From Spirochaetota bacterium (GTDB lineage Bacteria > Spirochaetota > Spirochaetia > Treponematales > Treponemataceae), in NCBI GenBank assembly GCA_023438065.1, contig JAEXRH010000012.1, positions 62,001 through 126,000 of the forward strand: a DNA stretch of 64,000 bases, written 5' to 3'. Under the pieces are notes generated by a model. That model was not told where the DNA came from and did no database searches. It saw nothing but the letters and a program-made list of their open reading frames with translations. Both the position numbers and the translations under genes were made by a program. Below are positions 33,822 through 41,652 of the stretch, piece after piece (position 1 is the stretch's first letter; each line of letters starts with the position of its first letter).

Positions 33822-33869
33822 AAAACCGCAATGGCTGATTGTTCAGTCTATTGCGGTTTTTTTTTCTTA
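33822..33869 (+). terminator. rpsT terminator
   Basis: AAAACCGCAAT pairs with ATTGCGGTTTT, with an inner CTGA/TCAG helix in the loop, followed by a run of nine T. A strong intrinsic terminator. Confidence 0.93.
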
Positions 33870-33895
33870 ACAGCGATTGATCTCTATGCTACAAT
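33867..33895 (+). promoter_or_regulatory. Promoter of the HU gene
   Basis: -35 TTAACA (33867-33872), a 17-base spacer and -10 TACAAT (33890-33895). The -35 abuts the rpsT terminator T-run. Confidence 0.7.
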
Positions 33896-33918
33896 GACAT
33901 AAAAAGGGGAGACCTCCG

Positions 33919-34239
33919 ATGCCTGAGAAAAAGAGGACAAAAAGCGACATCGTCGACGCGATCTACGAAAAAACCGGAAATGAGTTGAAGGATATTCGGG
34001 CTATCGTTGACCTTTTTTTGGACTTGACCAAGGAAGCGCTCGAGTCGGGCCAATCCGTCGAGTTGCGGGGGTTCGGGACGTTCGAGATCCGGGAGAGAAA
34101 AGGGCGGAAAAAGGCCCGAAATCCGAAAACCGGCGAGATTGTCAGCGTGGAAGACCATGCGGTGGTGGCGTTTCGTTCGGGCAAGGATCTCAAGAACTCC
34201 GTATGGGGCATTCCCTCCCGGAAAACCGATATAAAGTGA
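33919..34239 (+). CDS. hup: HU/IHF-family DNA-binding protein
   Basis: 106 residues. The HU fold is clear: KKRTKSDIVDAIYEKTG, VELRGFGTFEIRERKGRK and the DNA-arm signature ARNPKTGEIV followed by HAVVAFRSGKDLK. AGGGGAGACCTCCG lies before the ATG. It compacts and bends DNA as a dimer. It is slightly longer than usual (~90) because of a C-terminal tail that overlaps the start of lnt by 37 bases. Confidence 0.94.
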   Translation: MPEKKRTKSDIVDAIYEKTGNELKDIRAIVDLFLDLTKEALESGQSVELRGFGTFEIRERKGRKKARNPKTGEIVSVEDHAVVAFRSGKDLKNSVWGIPSRKTDIK

Positions 34240-35957
34240 CCGGTTATGCCGTTTCCCCGGGAAAAGGCATCCTCCCCGGGAAGCGTTTCAGCGCTTTTCT
34301 TCTTGATCTCTCCCTGTTCGTTCTTTCAGTCGCCCTGTTCGCGCTCTCCCATCCGAATCCAATCGTCGCGCGAGGCCTTTCCTTCCTTGCGTACATCGCG
34401 TTCCTCCCCCTTTTCCTGCTCATCAAGCGCGTTTCTTTCCCCGCGGTATTCGCCTGGGGTTGCCTCTATGGAATCTTCTCATATAGCGCCTTCGGGTATT
34501 GGCTTTCTTCCTTTCATCCCCTTTCCCTCTATCTTCTCGCGGCGGCGTATGGGCTCGTTTTTCTCTTGCTCGCCCCGCTTTTAAAGCTTGCCGTCACGCT
34601 CTTTCCCCGAAACGGGTATGTCGTTCAATGGGCCCTCATGATCGGCTATGAGTATCTGAAAACCCTCGGATTTATGGGGTTCCCGTACGGGATCATCGGA
34701 TACACCCAATGGGAGTATCCGCAGATTATCGGGATCGCCTCGATTTTCGGGGTATGGGGCGTTTCCGCGCTGGTTGCGTTTCCGTCGGCCTGGCTCGCCC
34801 GGGTCCTCGGGGAATGCCCTCCCTTGGGTGATCGTCGCGAGACGGCGGTTTTTTTGACGTCGTTCTTCCGGGAGACGCGCGCGCGATTCCTCGCGATACT
34901 TTTATGGGCAATCGCGTTCGTCGCGACGCTTGCCTATGGCGTTTTCGCGCCCCGCGATTGGGAAAACGCTCCCCGGGTTACGATCGCGCTCGTTCAGCCC
35001 AATACCGATCCCTGGCTCGGGGGAATGGACGCCTACCGCGAAAACTTTCAGACCCTCGCGCGGCTTTCCGGGGAAGCCCTTTCCGCGCATCCGGAGCTTG
35101 CGCTGATCGTGTGGCCCGAAACGGCCTTTATCCCGAGAATAGACTGGCATTATCGCTATCGGGAGGATCGCGCGGCCTTCGAGCTCGTGTCCGACTTCCT
35201 TTCCTGGGTGGATCGGCTTCCCGTGCCGCTTCTCACCGGAAACGACGATGCCGAGATGGGCTTCGACGACGGGGTTCTCGATCGGGTCGATTACAACGCC
35301 GCGCTTCTTTTTACCCCGCGCACGAACGTGATTCCCCCGCGACCCGAGCGATACAGAAAGATCCATCTGGTGCCGTTTACCGAGCATTTTCCGTATCGCG
35401 ACGCCTTTCCCGGAATTCATGATTTTTTACTGAGGAATGATACCCATTTTTGGGCACAAGGGACCGATCCTGTGGTATTCTCTAGCGGAGGGCTTCGCTT
35501 CTCGACGCCGATATGCTTCGAGGATGCCTTCGGGCGGTTGTCCCGGGACGCCGTCAATCGCGGATCCCGCGCGATCGTGAATATCTCGAATGACGCCTGG
35601 TCGATGAGCGTTTCGTGCCAGTATCAGCATCTGGCCATGTCGGTTTTTCGCGCCGTCGAGAATGGCGTTCCCCTGGTCCGGGCCACCGCCTCGGGGCAGA
35701 CCGCCGTCGTAGACCCGTCGGGTGCCGTCACGGCGATGGCCGAACCTTTTACGGAAACCGCGCTCGTCGGGACGATTCCGGCGCTCGACGCGCTTCCGGT
35801 AACGCCGTATCGCTTTTGGGGCGACCTTTGGGGCGCGCTTTTCGCCTGCGGCGCGTCGCTCGCGATTCTTATTGGCATTGTTGACAAAGTTTCGAAATAT
35901 GTACGACAATTAGAAAGGTATGGGAATGGAAAACCGCAAAAAAATCTTAATCGTTGA
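34203..35957 (+). CDS. lnt: Apolipoprotein N-acyltransferase
   Basis: 584 residues, with about six N-terminal membrane segments followed by a periplasmic nitrilase-type domain (~260-520). The catalytic triad can be placed at Glu in VWPETAFIP, Lys in RKIHLVPFTEHFP and Cys in TPICFEDAFG. A last membrane helix (WGALFACGASLAILIGIV) lies near the C-terminus. It N-acylates the lipidated cysteine of lipoproteins, consistent with the lipoproteins at 41653 and 54967. The start overlaps the HU gene by 37 bases and a later start is possible; the end overlaps the response regulator gene. Confidence 0.93.
   Translation: MGHSLPENRYKVTGYAVSPGKGILPGKRFSAFLLDLSLFVLSVALFALSHPNPIVARGLSFLAYIAFLPLFLLIKRVSFPAVFAWGCLYGIFSYSAFGYWLSSFHPLSLYLLAAAYGLVFLLLAPLLKLAVTLFPRNGYVVQWALMIGYEYLKTLGFMGFPYGIIGYTQWEYPQIIGIASIFGVWGVSALVAFPSAWLARVLGECPPLGDRRETAVFLTSFFRETRARFLAILLWAIAFVATLAYGVFAPRDWENAPRVTIALVQPNTDPWLGGMDAYRENFQTLARLSGEALSAHPELALIVWPETAFIPRIDWHYRYREDRAAFELVSDFLSWVDRLPVPLLTGNDDAEMGFDDGVLDRVDYNAALLFTPRTNVIPPRPERYRKIHLVPFTEHFPYRDAFPGIHDFLLRNDTHFWAQGTDPVVFSSGGLRFSTPICFEDAFGRLSRDAVNRGSRAIVNISNDAWSMSVSCQYQHLAMSVFRAVENGVPLVRATASGQTAVVDPSGAVTAMAEPFTETALVGTIPALDALPVTPYRFWGDLWGALFACGASLAILIGIVDKVSKYVRQLERYGNGKPQKNLNR
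35881..35910 (+). promoter_or_regulatory. Possible promoter of the response regulator gene inside lnt
   Basis: -35 TTGACA (35881-35886), an 18-base spacer and -10 GACAAT (35905-35910). AT-rich for this genome and 16 bases before the start at 35926. It would let the regulator operon be expressed apart from lnt. Confidence 0.4.
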
Positions 35958-36603
35958 CGATGAACAAATCAATGTCGAGTTTTTCGATCTGATGCTTTCC
36001 AAGCTCGGTTTCGTTGTCGAAAAAGCCTCCAACGGACATGAAGCGCTCGATAAGGTGCGGGACTTCACCCCGGATCTCATCATGCTCGACAACATCATGC
36101 CAAAGATGTCCGGCTGGGAATTTACCCGGATCATGAAGAATGACCCGGAATACGCGCAGTGGCGGGAGATCCCGATCATCATGTTCTCCGCGATGGATGA
36201 CGTGAAGGACAAGATCGAGGGCTTCGAGCTCGGCGTCGACGACTACATCACGAAGCCGTTCAACTTCTCCGAGGTCCTCGCCCGTATCCGGGCCGTGCTC
36301 CGCAATCACGAACTCATAGACCAGCTCAAGAAACGCGAGTCGCGCATCGCGCTCCAGGAACAGCTCAACGAGAAACTTCTCGCGTACGTCGATCTCGTCT
36401 CGAAGAAGTTCCTGACCCTCTGCAATTCACCGTCGATTCCCGAAAACGCGGAATTCCGCGCGGGGCTCGATTCATGCCAGCTTGAGTACACGAGACTCGA
36501 GCAGAAGATCGCTGAGCTTCAGGAAGAGGCGCGGAAACTCAAGAGCAGGGAAATCGCGGTTACCTCGCTCGAAAACGAGCTTCGCAGGGCATATAGTGAG
36601 TAG
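35926..36603 (+). CDS. Response regulator with C-terminal coiled coil
   Basis: 225 residues from ATG 35926 (AAAGG 7 bases upstream; the ATG at 35920 is too close to that site). Residues 4-125 are a receiver domain: KILIVDDEQ (acidic pair), phospho-acceptor Asp in LIMLDNIMPKMSGWEF, FSAMDD and DDYITKPFN (Lys). The rest (~130-225) is a coiled coil (QLKKRESRIALQEQLNEKL, ELQEEARKLKSREI) without a DNA-binding or enzyme domain, so output is probably by protein contact. It overlaps the end of lnt by 32 bases and is followed by the TPR mini-protein after 3 bases. Confidence 0.88.
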   Translation: MENRKKILIVDDEQINVEFFDLMLSKLGFVVEKASNGHEALDKVRDFTPDLIMLDNIMPKMSGWEFTRIMKNDPEYAQWREIPIIMFSAMDDVKDKIEGFELGVDDYITKPFNFSEVLARIRAVLRNHELIDQLKKRESRIALQEQLNEKLLAYVDLVSKKFLTLCNSPSIPENAEFRAGLDSCQLEYTRLEQKIAELQEEARKLKSREIAVTSLENELRRAYSE

Positions 36604-36606
36604 GAT

Positions 36607-36828
36607 ATGATAAGCGACGAAAAAAAGAAGGCGCTCGAGCTGTTCGCTCAGGGCAGAAAACAGTATAAACTGATGCAATTCACCGAGGCGCGCGACTCTT
36701 TCGCCAAGGCGCTCGAGGCCGACCCCTCCGACGGCCCCTCGAAGGTGTACCTCGAACGATGCGCATATTACCTCGAAAACCCGCCCCCCGAGGATTGGGA
36801 CGGCGTGTTTACGATGACGACAAAGTAG
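36607..36828 (+). CDS. Small TPR-like protein
   Basis: 73 residues. A single TPR-like helix pair (ALELFAQGRKQYKLMQFTEA, RDSFAKALEADPSDGPSKVY) ends in CAYYLENPPPEDWDGVFTMT. The same C-terminal phrase is common in bacterial adenylate/guanylate cyclases with a TPR-type tail, so this looks like that module on its own. It lies 3 bases after the response regulator gene and 6 bases before bactofilin. Likely an adaptor in the same operon. Confidence 0.75.
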   Translation: MISDEKKKALELFAQGRKQYKLMQFTEARDSFAKALEADPSDGPSKVYLERCAYYLENPPPEDWDGVFTMTTK

Positions 36829-36834
36829 GACAGC

Positions 36835-37257
36835 ATGGCACGGTACAGCGAAAAGGAAAAGGAACGGAACGTCACCGTATTCGGCGAAAAGACGAAATTC
36901 AACGGAACGCTCCGTTTCACCGACGAATTGCATATAGAAGGCTCGTTCACCGGAACGATAGACGCGCAGGGCGCGCTCGTCCTCAAGAAGGGGTCGACCT
37001 GTCAGGCGGATTTCGTCCGCGCCGCGTCGATCGTTGTCGAGGGTTCCGTTCAGGGAGACCTTACCGCGGGCGATCGCATCGAGATGAAAACCGGAAGCTC
37101 GGTTCGCGGGAACATAACCGCCTCGAAGCTTCGCATCGCCGACGGGGTTTCCTTCGAGGGTTCCGTCGAGATGATCCGTTCCGGAAGCGATATCGATCTC
37201 TTTTCCACGCGATCGGATACCCTCAAAAGCCAGATCAGGCTCGACGGCTCTCTTTGA
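36835..37257 (+). CDS. Bactofilin (polymer-forming cytoskeletal protein)
   Basis: 140 residues with the bactofilin (DUF583) beta-helix: FNGTLRFTDELHIEGSFTGT, GALVLKKGSTCQADF and IVVEGSVQGDLTAGDRIEM, flanked by short disordered tails. It polymerises without nucleotide into filaments that set cell shape or position wall enzymes; in spirochaetes bactofilins are linked to helical shape. Its stop shares bases with the TTG start of the next gene. Confidence 0.93.
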   Translation: MARYSEKEKERNVTVFGEKTKFNGTLRFTDELHIEGSFTGTIDAQGALVLKKGSTCQADFVRAASIVVEGSVQGDLTAGDRIEMKTGSSVRGNITASKLRIADGVSFEGSVEMIRSGSDIDLFSTRSDTLKSQIRLDGSL

Positions 37258-37760
37258 CGGTCACCTTCCCCCGTTATTCCGCGCGTTCTCTCGCGTCACG
37301 GCTTCTTGAAGCCTTGCGTTCGCGCGGGCTCACGCTCGCGACCGCGGAGTCCCTGACGGGCGGGCTTATCGGCGCGGCGTTGACCGCCATCCCCGGTTCA
37401 TCGGACGCGTATTGGGGGGGAGCCGTTTCCTATTCCGTAAGCGCGAAGGCTCGGCTCCTCGGCGTGAGCGAGGAAACGGTAACGCGCTTCGGGGTCGTCA
37501 GCGAGGAAACCGCGCGGGAAATGGCCTCGGGAGCGCTATCCGCGAGCGGGGCGAACGTCGCGATCGCGGTGACGGGGATCGCGGGACCCTCGGGGGGAAG
37601 CGCGGACAAACCCGTCGGTACCGTGTGCATCGCCTGTCGCGTCGCGGGAAGCCCCGCGCGCGCGATTACGAAACGTTTTCGCGGTTCGCGCGAGGCGATC
37701 CGGAGAAAGACGGTTCGCGCCGCGTTAGTGATGGCGCTTGATTCTCTTGACAGGATCTGA
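37254..37760 (+). CDS. pncC: CinA C-terminal domain protein (nicotinamide-nucleotide amidase)
   Basis: 168 residues from TTG 37254, which overlaps the bactofilin stop (TTGA). The CinA_C motifs are clear: LATAESLTGGLIGAALT, SYSVSAKARLLGVSEETV, VSEETAREMASGAL and AVTGIAGPSGGSADKPVGTV. These enzymes hydrolyse NMN to NaMN and ammonia in NAD recycling, and also occur in competence operons. The N-terminal MoaB-like half of full CinA is absent. The last ~5 codons contain the -35 box of the rho promoter. Confidence 0.85.
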   Translation: MTVTFPRYSARSLASRLLEALRSRGLTLATAESLTGGLIGAALTAIPGSSDAYWGGAVSYSVSAKARLLGVSEETVTRFGVVSEETAREMASGALSASGANVAIAVTGIAGPSGGSADKPVGTVCIACRVAGSPARAITKRFRGSREAIRRKTVRAALVMALDSLDRI

Positions 37761-37775
37761 AGCCATTTGTATACT
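37747..37775 (+). promoter_or_regulatory. rho promoter
   Basis: -35 TTGACA (37747-37752), a 17-base spacer and -10 TATACT (37770-37775). It leaves a leader of about 87 bases, AT-rich, ending with GGAG before the rho ATG; a leader of this size is in line with Rho autoregulation in other bacteria. Confidence 0.88.
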
Positions 37776-37868
37776 TTACTTAATTCTTATCCTTTTTTTA
37801 CGGAACAATCCGAACACGCATAATGTCTTTCAAACAAACGTCCTGTTTTTATTTTATGGAGAATTCCC

Positions 37869-39659
37869 ATGGCACCAATCAGAAGACGCCCCTCCGCCGA
37901 TGGCGCGGAAGGTGAGGCGCAGCAGTACCCGGATCAAGGGCAATTTGATCTCGGGTCCACGGGTGACTCGACCGGCGAGTCTTTCGCCGCTTCCGACATG
38001 ACAGAGTCATCCACGCCCGTGCAGGCGGCAACGGAAACCACGGATAACGGAACGAACGGATCCTCCGGAGACTCAGGCGAAAAACGCGTCATCGTGCGTT
38101 CGCGAGCGCGTCGCTCGGGAGCCCAGGGCGGACGCGAAAACGGGAACGGCGGCCGCGACGGCGGCGGGCGCGACCATCGCGACAACCGCGAGCGAGGCGA
38201 CGGCGAACGCCGCGACCGCGGCGAGGGAGACCGGCGCGATCGCGGGGATCGCGGAGACGGCAATCGCCGATTCCGCGGCGAGCGCGAAGGGCGCGAAAGC
38301 CGCGAGGCACGCGAGGACCAGAATTACCTCCGCGAAGCCGCGCAGGCCGAGGCCGAACAGGGCGGAGACGCCGGCAACAAGCCCCGACTTACGATCAACG
38401 AACTGACCAGGATGGGTATGCAGGCGCTGCGCGACCTCGCGACCCAATACGGCGTACCGCACGAAGACATGGTCGCCATGAAAAAGCAGGAAATCATCTT
38501 TCAGATCCTGAAAGCGCATACCGAGCACGGCGGCATCATCTTCGCCTCCGGATCCCTCGAAATACTCCCCGACGGCTACGGTTTCCTTCGATCCCCCCAG
38601 AACAGCTACCTTCCCGGCCCGGACGATATCTACATCTCCCCGAGCCAGATCCGCCTTTTCAACCTCAAGACCGGCGATACCGTCTACGGCCAGATCCGGT
38701 CACCGAAGGAGGGCGAGCGCTTCTTCGCGCTTCTCCGCGTCGAGACCGTCAACTTCGACGAGGTTTCGATCGCTCAGAGCAGAATTCCCTTCGACAACCT
38801 CACGCCGCTTTACCCTGACGAGAAGTTCAACCTCGAGACGACGACGACCGAGTTCTCGACCCGCATCATGAACCTCTTCTGCCCGATCGGAAAGGGACAG
38901 CGCGCGCTCATCGTCGCGCCGCCCCGAACGGGTAAGACCATCCTCATGCAGAAAATCGCGAACGCGATCACCGCGAACCATCCCGAGGTCTATCTCATCG
39001 TTCTCCTCATCGACGAGCGGCCCGAGGAAGTCACCGACATGGAGCGGACCGTCAAGGCCGAGGTCATCTCCTCGACCTTCGACGAGCAGGCGACGCGACA
39101 CGTGCAGGTCGCCGAGATGGTTCTCGAGAAGGCGAGACGCCTCGTCGAGCACAAGCGCGACGTCGTCATCCTCCTCGACTCGATCACCCGCCTCGCGCGC
39201 GCGTACAACCAGACCGTCCCGACCTCGGGAAAGGTCCTTTCGGGAGGCGTCGACTCGAACGCCCTCCACAAGCCCAAGCGCTTCTTCGGCGCCGCGCGCA
39301 ACGTCGAGGAGGGCGGAAGCCTCACCATCATCGCGACCGCGCTCATCGAGACGGGAAGCCGCATGGACGAGGTCATCTTCGAGGAATTCAAGGGAACCGG
39401 CAACATGGAAATCAACCTTGACCGGAAGCTGTCGGACAGGCGCCTTTTCCCGGCGGTCAGCATCAAGAAGTCCGGAACCCGCAAGGAAGAGCTCCTCCTC
39501 ACCGAGGAAGAGATGCAGAAGATCTGGATACTCCGGAAGGTCATAAACCCGATGGACGACACCGAGATCATGGAGCTCCTCCTTGACAGGATGCGCAAAT
39601 CCAAGAATAATGAGGCGTTCTTGAAGTCCATGAATACCGGCTCCGCCGCGATGGACTGA
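37869..39659 (+). CDS. rho: Transcription termination factor Rho, with Arg/Gly/Asp-rich insertion
   Basis: 596 residues, longer than E. coli Rho (419). Residues ~1-155 are an extra N-terminal region, of which ~75-150 is low-complexity Arg/Gly/Asp/Glu/Asn (repeats of RDRGD-type). Then come the Rho_N helix domain (LTRMGMQALRDLATQYGVP), the cold-shock RNA-binding domain (GSLEILPDGYGFLRSPQNSY) and the hexameric ATPase: Walker A APPRTGKTILMQKIA, IDERPEEVTDM, LLDSITRLARAYNQ and the R-loop GGVDSNALHKPKRFFGAARN. It ends transcripts by translocating on RNA. Own promoter and long leader. Confidence 0.96.
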   Translation: MAPIRRRPSADGAEGEAQQYPDQGQFDLGSTGDSTGESFAASDMTESSTPVQAATETTDNGTNGSSGDSGEKRVIVRSRARRSGAQGGRENGNGGRDGGGRDHRDNRERGDGERRDRGEGDRRDRGDRGDGNRRFRGEREGRESREAREDQNYLREAAQAEAEQGGDAGNKPRLTINELTRMGMQALRDLATQYGVPHEDMVAMKKQEIIFQILKAHTEHGGIIFASGSLEILPDGYGFLRSPQNSYLPGPDDIYISPSQIRLFNLKTGDTVYGQIRSPKEGERFFALLRVETVNFDEVSIAQSRIPFDNLTPLYPDEKFNLETTTTEFSTRIMNLFCPIGKGQRALIVAPPRTGKTILMQKIANAITANHPEVYLIVLLIDERPEEVTDMERTVKAEVISSTFDEQATRHVQVAEMVLEKARRLVEHKRDVVILLDSITRLARAYNQTVPTSGKVLSGGVDSNALHKPKRFFGAARNVEEGGSLTIIATALIETGSRMDEVIFEEFKGTGNMEINLDRKLSDRRLFPAVSIKKSGTRKEELLLTEEEMQKIWILRKVINPMDDTEIMELLLDRMRKSKNNEAFLKSMNTGSAAMD

Positions 39660-39964
39660 TAGCGACATTCGGCCCGAGCGAAGGCGCGAAAGCGGCGAGC
39701 GAGGGAACCGATAGCGGCTAAAGAAACCGGTGGGTTCGTTCGGAACCGCGATCCTTGAGTAAAGGGCGCGCGGGGGATGAACCCATTGCTGCCAGAAGGA
39801 CGGGTCCGTGCGACCCGGAGAGCCTCGCGAGGCCGATCCTTCCGGAGCCTTGAGAAACCTTCGGTTTCTCCTTGATAATCCTGAATTACATTCAGGATTA
39901 TCATTGAGTACCTGAAAGGTACTCGGGGCGCGTTTATTAGGCGCGATCCAGTTTGGAGGAAACC
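39660..39964 (+). other. Structured non-coding region between rho and rpmE
   Basis: About 300 bases without an open gene. Elements: GGTTC (39733-39737) can pair locally with GAACC (39743-39747) or, as TGGGTTC, with GAACCCA (39779-39785), giving two exclusive folds. A three-way junction follows: GAAGGA (39795) with TCCTTC (39837), enclosing CGGGTC/GACCCG and the palindrome GCCTCGCGAGGC. Then three perfect hairpins stand 3 bases apart (8, 12 and 8 base pairs; 39852-39924). None has a T-run. It could be the rho 3' end, an L31 leader or a separate small RNA; I could not match it to a known riboswitch. Confidence 0.6.
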
Positions 39965-40171
39965 ATGAAAGAGGGAATTCACCCCGCGTACGAAGTCACC
40001 AAGATCAAGTGCGCCTGCGGAAACGTGATCGAGACCCGCTCGACCGTCAAGGACATCAACGTCGAAATTTGCTCGGCTTGCCACCCGTTCTTCACCGGCA
40101 AGCAGAAGCTCGTCGACACCGCCGGACGCATCGACCGCTTCAAGAAGCGCTACAACATCAAGGAAAACTGA
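39965..40171 (+). CDS. rpmE: 50S ribosomal protein L31
   Basis: 68 residues from ATG 39965 with GGAGG 6 bases upstream. It is the zinc-binding (C+) L31 form with CACG and CSAC pairs (MKEGIHPAYEVTKIKCACG; VEICSACHPFFTGKQKLVD). A terminator follows 28 bases after the stop. Rho next to rpmE is a common bacterial arrangement. Confidence 0.96.
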   Translation: MKEGIHPAYEVTKIKCACGNVIETRSTVKDINVEICSACHPFFTGKQKLVDTAGRIDRFKKRYNIKEN

Positions 40172-40199
40172 TTCCCGGCATACGGGATTTCTGGATGGA

Positions 40200-40230
40200 C
40201 GCGACCCCTTACCGGGTCGCGTTTTTTTTT
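40200..40230 (+). terminator. rpmE terminator
   Basis: CGCGACCC pairs with GGGTCGCG around a 6-base loop and is followed by nine T. Confidence 0.94.
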
Positions 40231-40252
40231 CGTTTCGCACCGATGCCCGGTG

Positions 40253-40258
40253 TATACT
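40253..40258 (+). promoter_or_regulatory. -10 box of the PIG-V-like gene
   Basis: TATACT ends 6 bases before the ATG at 40265. No ribosome site and no clear -35 box are present. A leaderless transcript is predicted. Confidence 0.5.
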
Positions 40259-40264
40259 CCTCGC

Positions 40265-41524
40265 ATGGGAATATCCTCGTACATGACGCGACATCGGGCG
40301 GTGATCGGCGCATGGCTTGCCTGGGCCATCGGGCTTTCGCTCTTTCAATACTTTGTCGTCTCGCGCCTTCCCGCGCGACCGGTCGACCGGGCTCTGGGCT
40401 GGACGGCCTCTCAAACGGGTCTGGACGAGCGTGCGGTAAATGCCCGTCTTTCGGTACCCTTTCTCGCCGAACGCGTCGCGTGGGATTCGGAGTTTTACCT
40501 CTCGATCGCGATCGCGGGCTATGAAGACCCGATGGTACGAAAGGTCGTCATTCCCGGCTTGGGTGCCTTCTCGCTCAACTACGCGTTCATGCCGGGCTAT
40601 CCATTCGCGATCCGGGTGGCGATGGCGCCGTTTCGCGGGTTCGGTGTATCCGAAGCCGGTTCGGCCGTAATCGCCGGTGTCGCGGTGTCTCTCATCTCGG
40701 CGCTTTTCGCGGCGCTCGCGCTCTCGCGTCTCGCGGGCGGGTCAAAACGCCGGGAAGACGAGGGGACGCGCGCCGCGTGGTTCCTGCTCGTCTTTCCCTC
40801 GGGATTCTTTCTCGCCCAGGTCTACACGGAGTCGCTTTTTCTCGCCCTGGCGCTCTGGGCGATCGCCTTCGCTCGCGACCGGCGATGGACTGTCGCCGCG
40901 ATCCTCGCCTCATGCGCGGTACTGACGCGCGGCGCGGGAGTCGCCCTCGTCCCGGCCATCGCGATCGTCGGGGCGCAAAGAATCGGTCGCGTCACGAGAC
41001 GGGTACGCGCGGAATCGCGACGGCCGCGGCTTTCCGCGCGGGAGATTATCGGGATCGCCGAGGCGATCATCGTCCCGCTCGGCGTTTTCGCGGTCTGGAA
41101 GTTGTCGTATCTCGGGACGCGCTTCGATATCGTCGAGCGCGCGTTTTTCGGCCGGATACTCGATCCCGCGGCTTCCATTCGATCCTGGCTTGCGGCTTTC
41201 GCCGCGATCGGGGCAGGGAAGGGCGAGACCGCGACGTACTATCTACTCGAGCTCCTCTCGCTTGTCGCCATCGTCGTATCGACCGCTCAAGGCGCGCGCA
41301 GGCATCCTGACCTCGCCGCGTTCGGCGTCGTCGCCATCGCGCTCGCGTTTTTCAGCGTCGTTCCCCAGGGACTCGTCCGGTACGCGCTATCGTGCCCGCT
41401 CGTCTTCGTCATGGCATCTCGTTATACGGGGAAGCGGACGGCGGAACGCGCCTATACGCTCGCGAGCGTTCTCCTGATGGCGTTTCTCGCGGTTCTTTTC
41501 TCGCTCGACATGTGGGTGGGTTGA
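40265..41524 (+). CDS. PIG-V-like membrane mannosyltransferase (GT-C fold)
   Basis: 419 residues from ATG 40265. Multiple membrane segments (about 8-10). The first outer loop carries the GT-C acid motif in RVAWDSEFYLSIAIAGYEDP, followed by LNYAFMPGYPFAIRVAMAPF, as in PIG-V/GPI mannosyltransferase 2 relatives in bacteria. Such enzymes use a lipid-linked sugar (polyprenyl-P-mannose type) to glycosylate lipids or proteins on the outer face of the membrane. A GTG at 40250 is in frame but would place the start upstream of the -10 box. Stands alone between two terminators. Confidence 0.75.
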   Translation: MGISSYMTRHRAVIGAWLAWAIGLSLFQYFVVSRLPARPVDRALGWTASQTGLDERAVNARLSVPFLAERVAWDSEFYLSIAIAGYEDPMVRKVVIPGLGAFSLNYAFMPGYPFAIRVAMAPFRGFGVSEAGSAVIAGVAVSLISALFAALALSRLAGGSKRREDEGTRAAWFLLVFPSGFFLAQVYTESLFLALALWAIAFARDRRWTVAAILASCAVLTRGAGVALVPAIAIVGAQRIGRVTRRVRAESRRPRLSAREIIGIAEAIIVPLGVFAVWKLSYLGTRFDIVERAFFGRILDPAASIRSWLAAFAAIGAGKGETATYYLLELLSLVAIVVSTAQGARRHPDLAAFGVVAIALAFFSVVPQGLVRYALSCPLVFVMASRYTGKRTAERAYTLASVLLMAFLAVLFSLDMWVG

Positions 41525-41573
41525 CGCGGCGGGATGTCGCGCGGTGACTCGCCGGTTCGCGATCCGCGTGCGC

Positions 41574-41606
41574 GAAAAAAAACGCCCGCGCATTGAAGGC
41601 GGGCGT
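41574..41606 (-). terminator. GH16 gene terminator
   Basis: On the minus strand, ACGCCCGC (41606-41599) pairs with GCGGGCGT (41589-41582) and is followed by eight U. It lies about 47 bases after the glucanase stop, between two convergent genes. Confidence 0.92.
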
Positions 41607-41652
41607 CCCGAAGTTGCCTGACGGAAGCCGCGAGAGCGGCCCCCCGGTAGAA

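Noticed and set aside
36759..37253. N-terminal extension of the CinA-type gene through the bactofilin region
   Set aside because: This part is bactofilin read in another frame. The CinA homology begins right after the TTG at 37254.
38080..38335. A DNA repeat element inside rho
   Set aside because: The repetition is at codon level (Arg/Gly/Asp) and imperfect; it is coding low complexity in a continuous rho frame.
39660..39964. Cobalamin riboswitch, RNase P RNA, SRP RNA or tmRNA between rho and rpmE
   Set aside because: None of the conserved core sequences of those RNAs was found; only secondary structure supports an RNA element.
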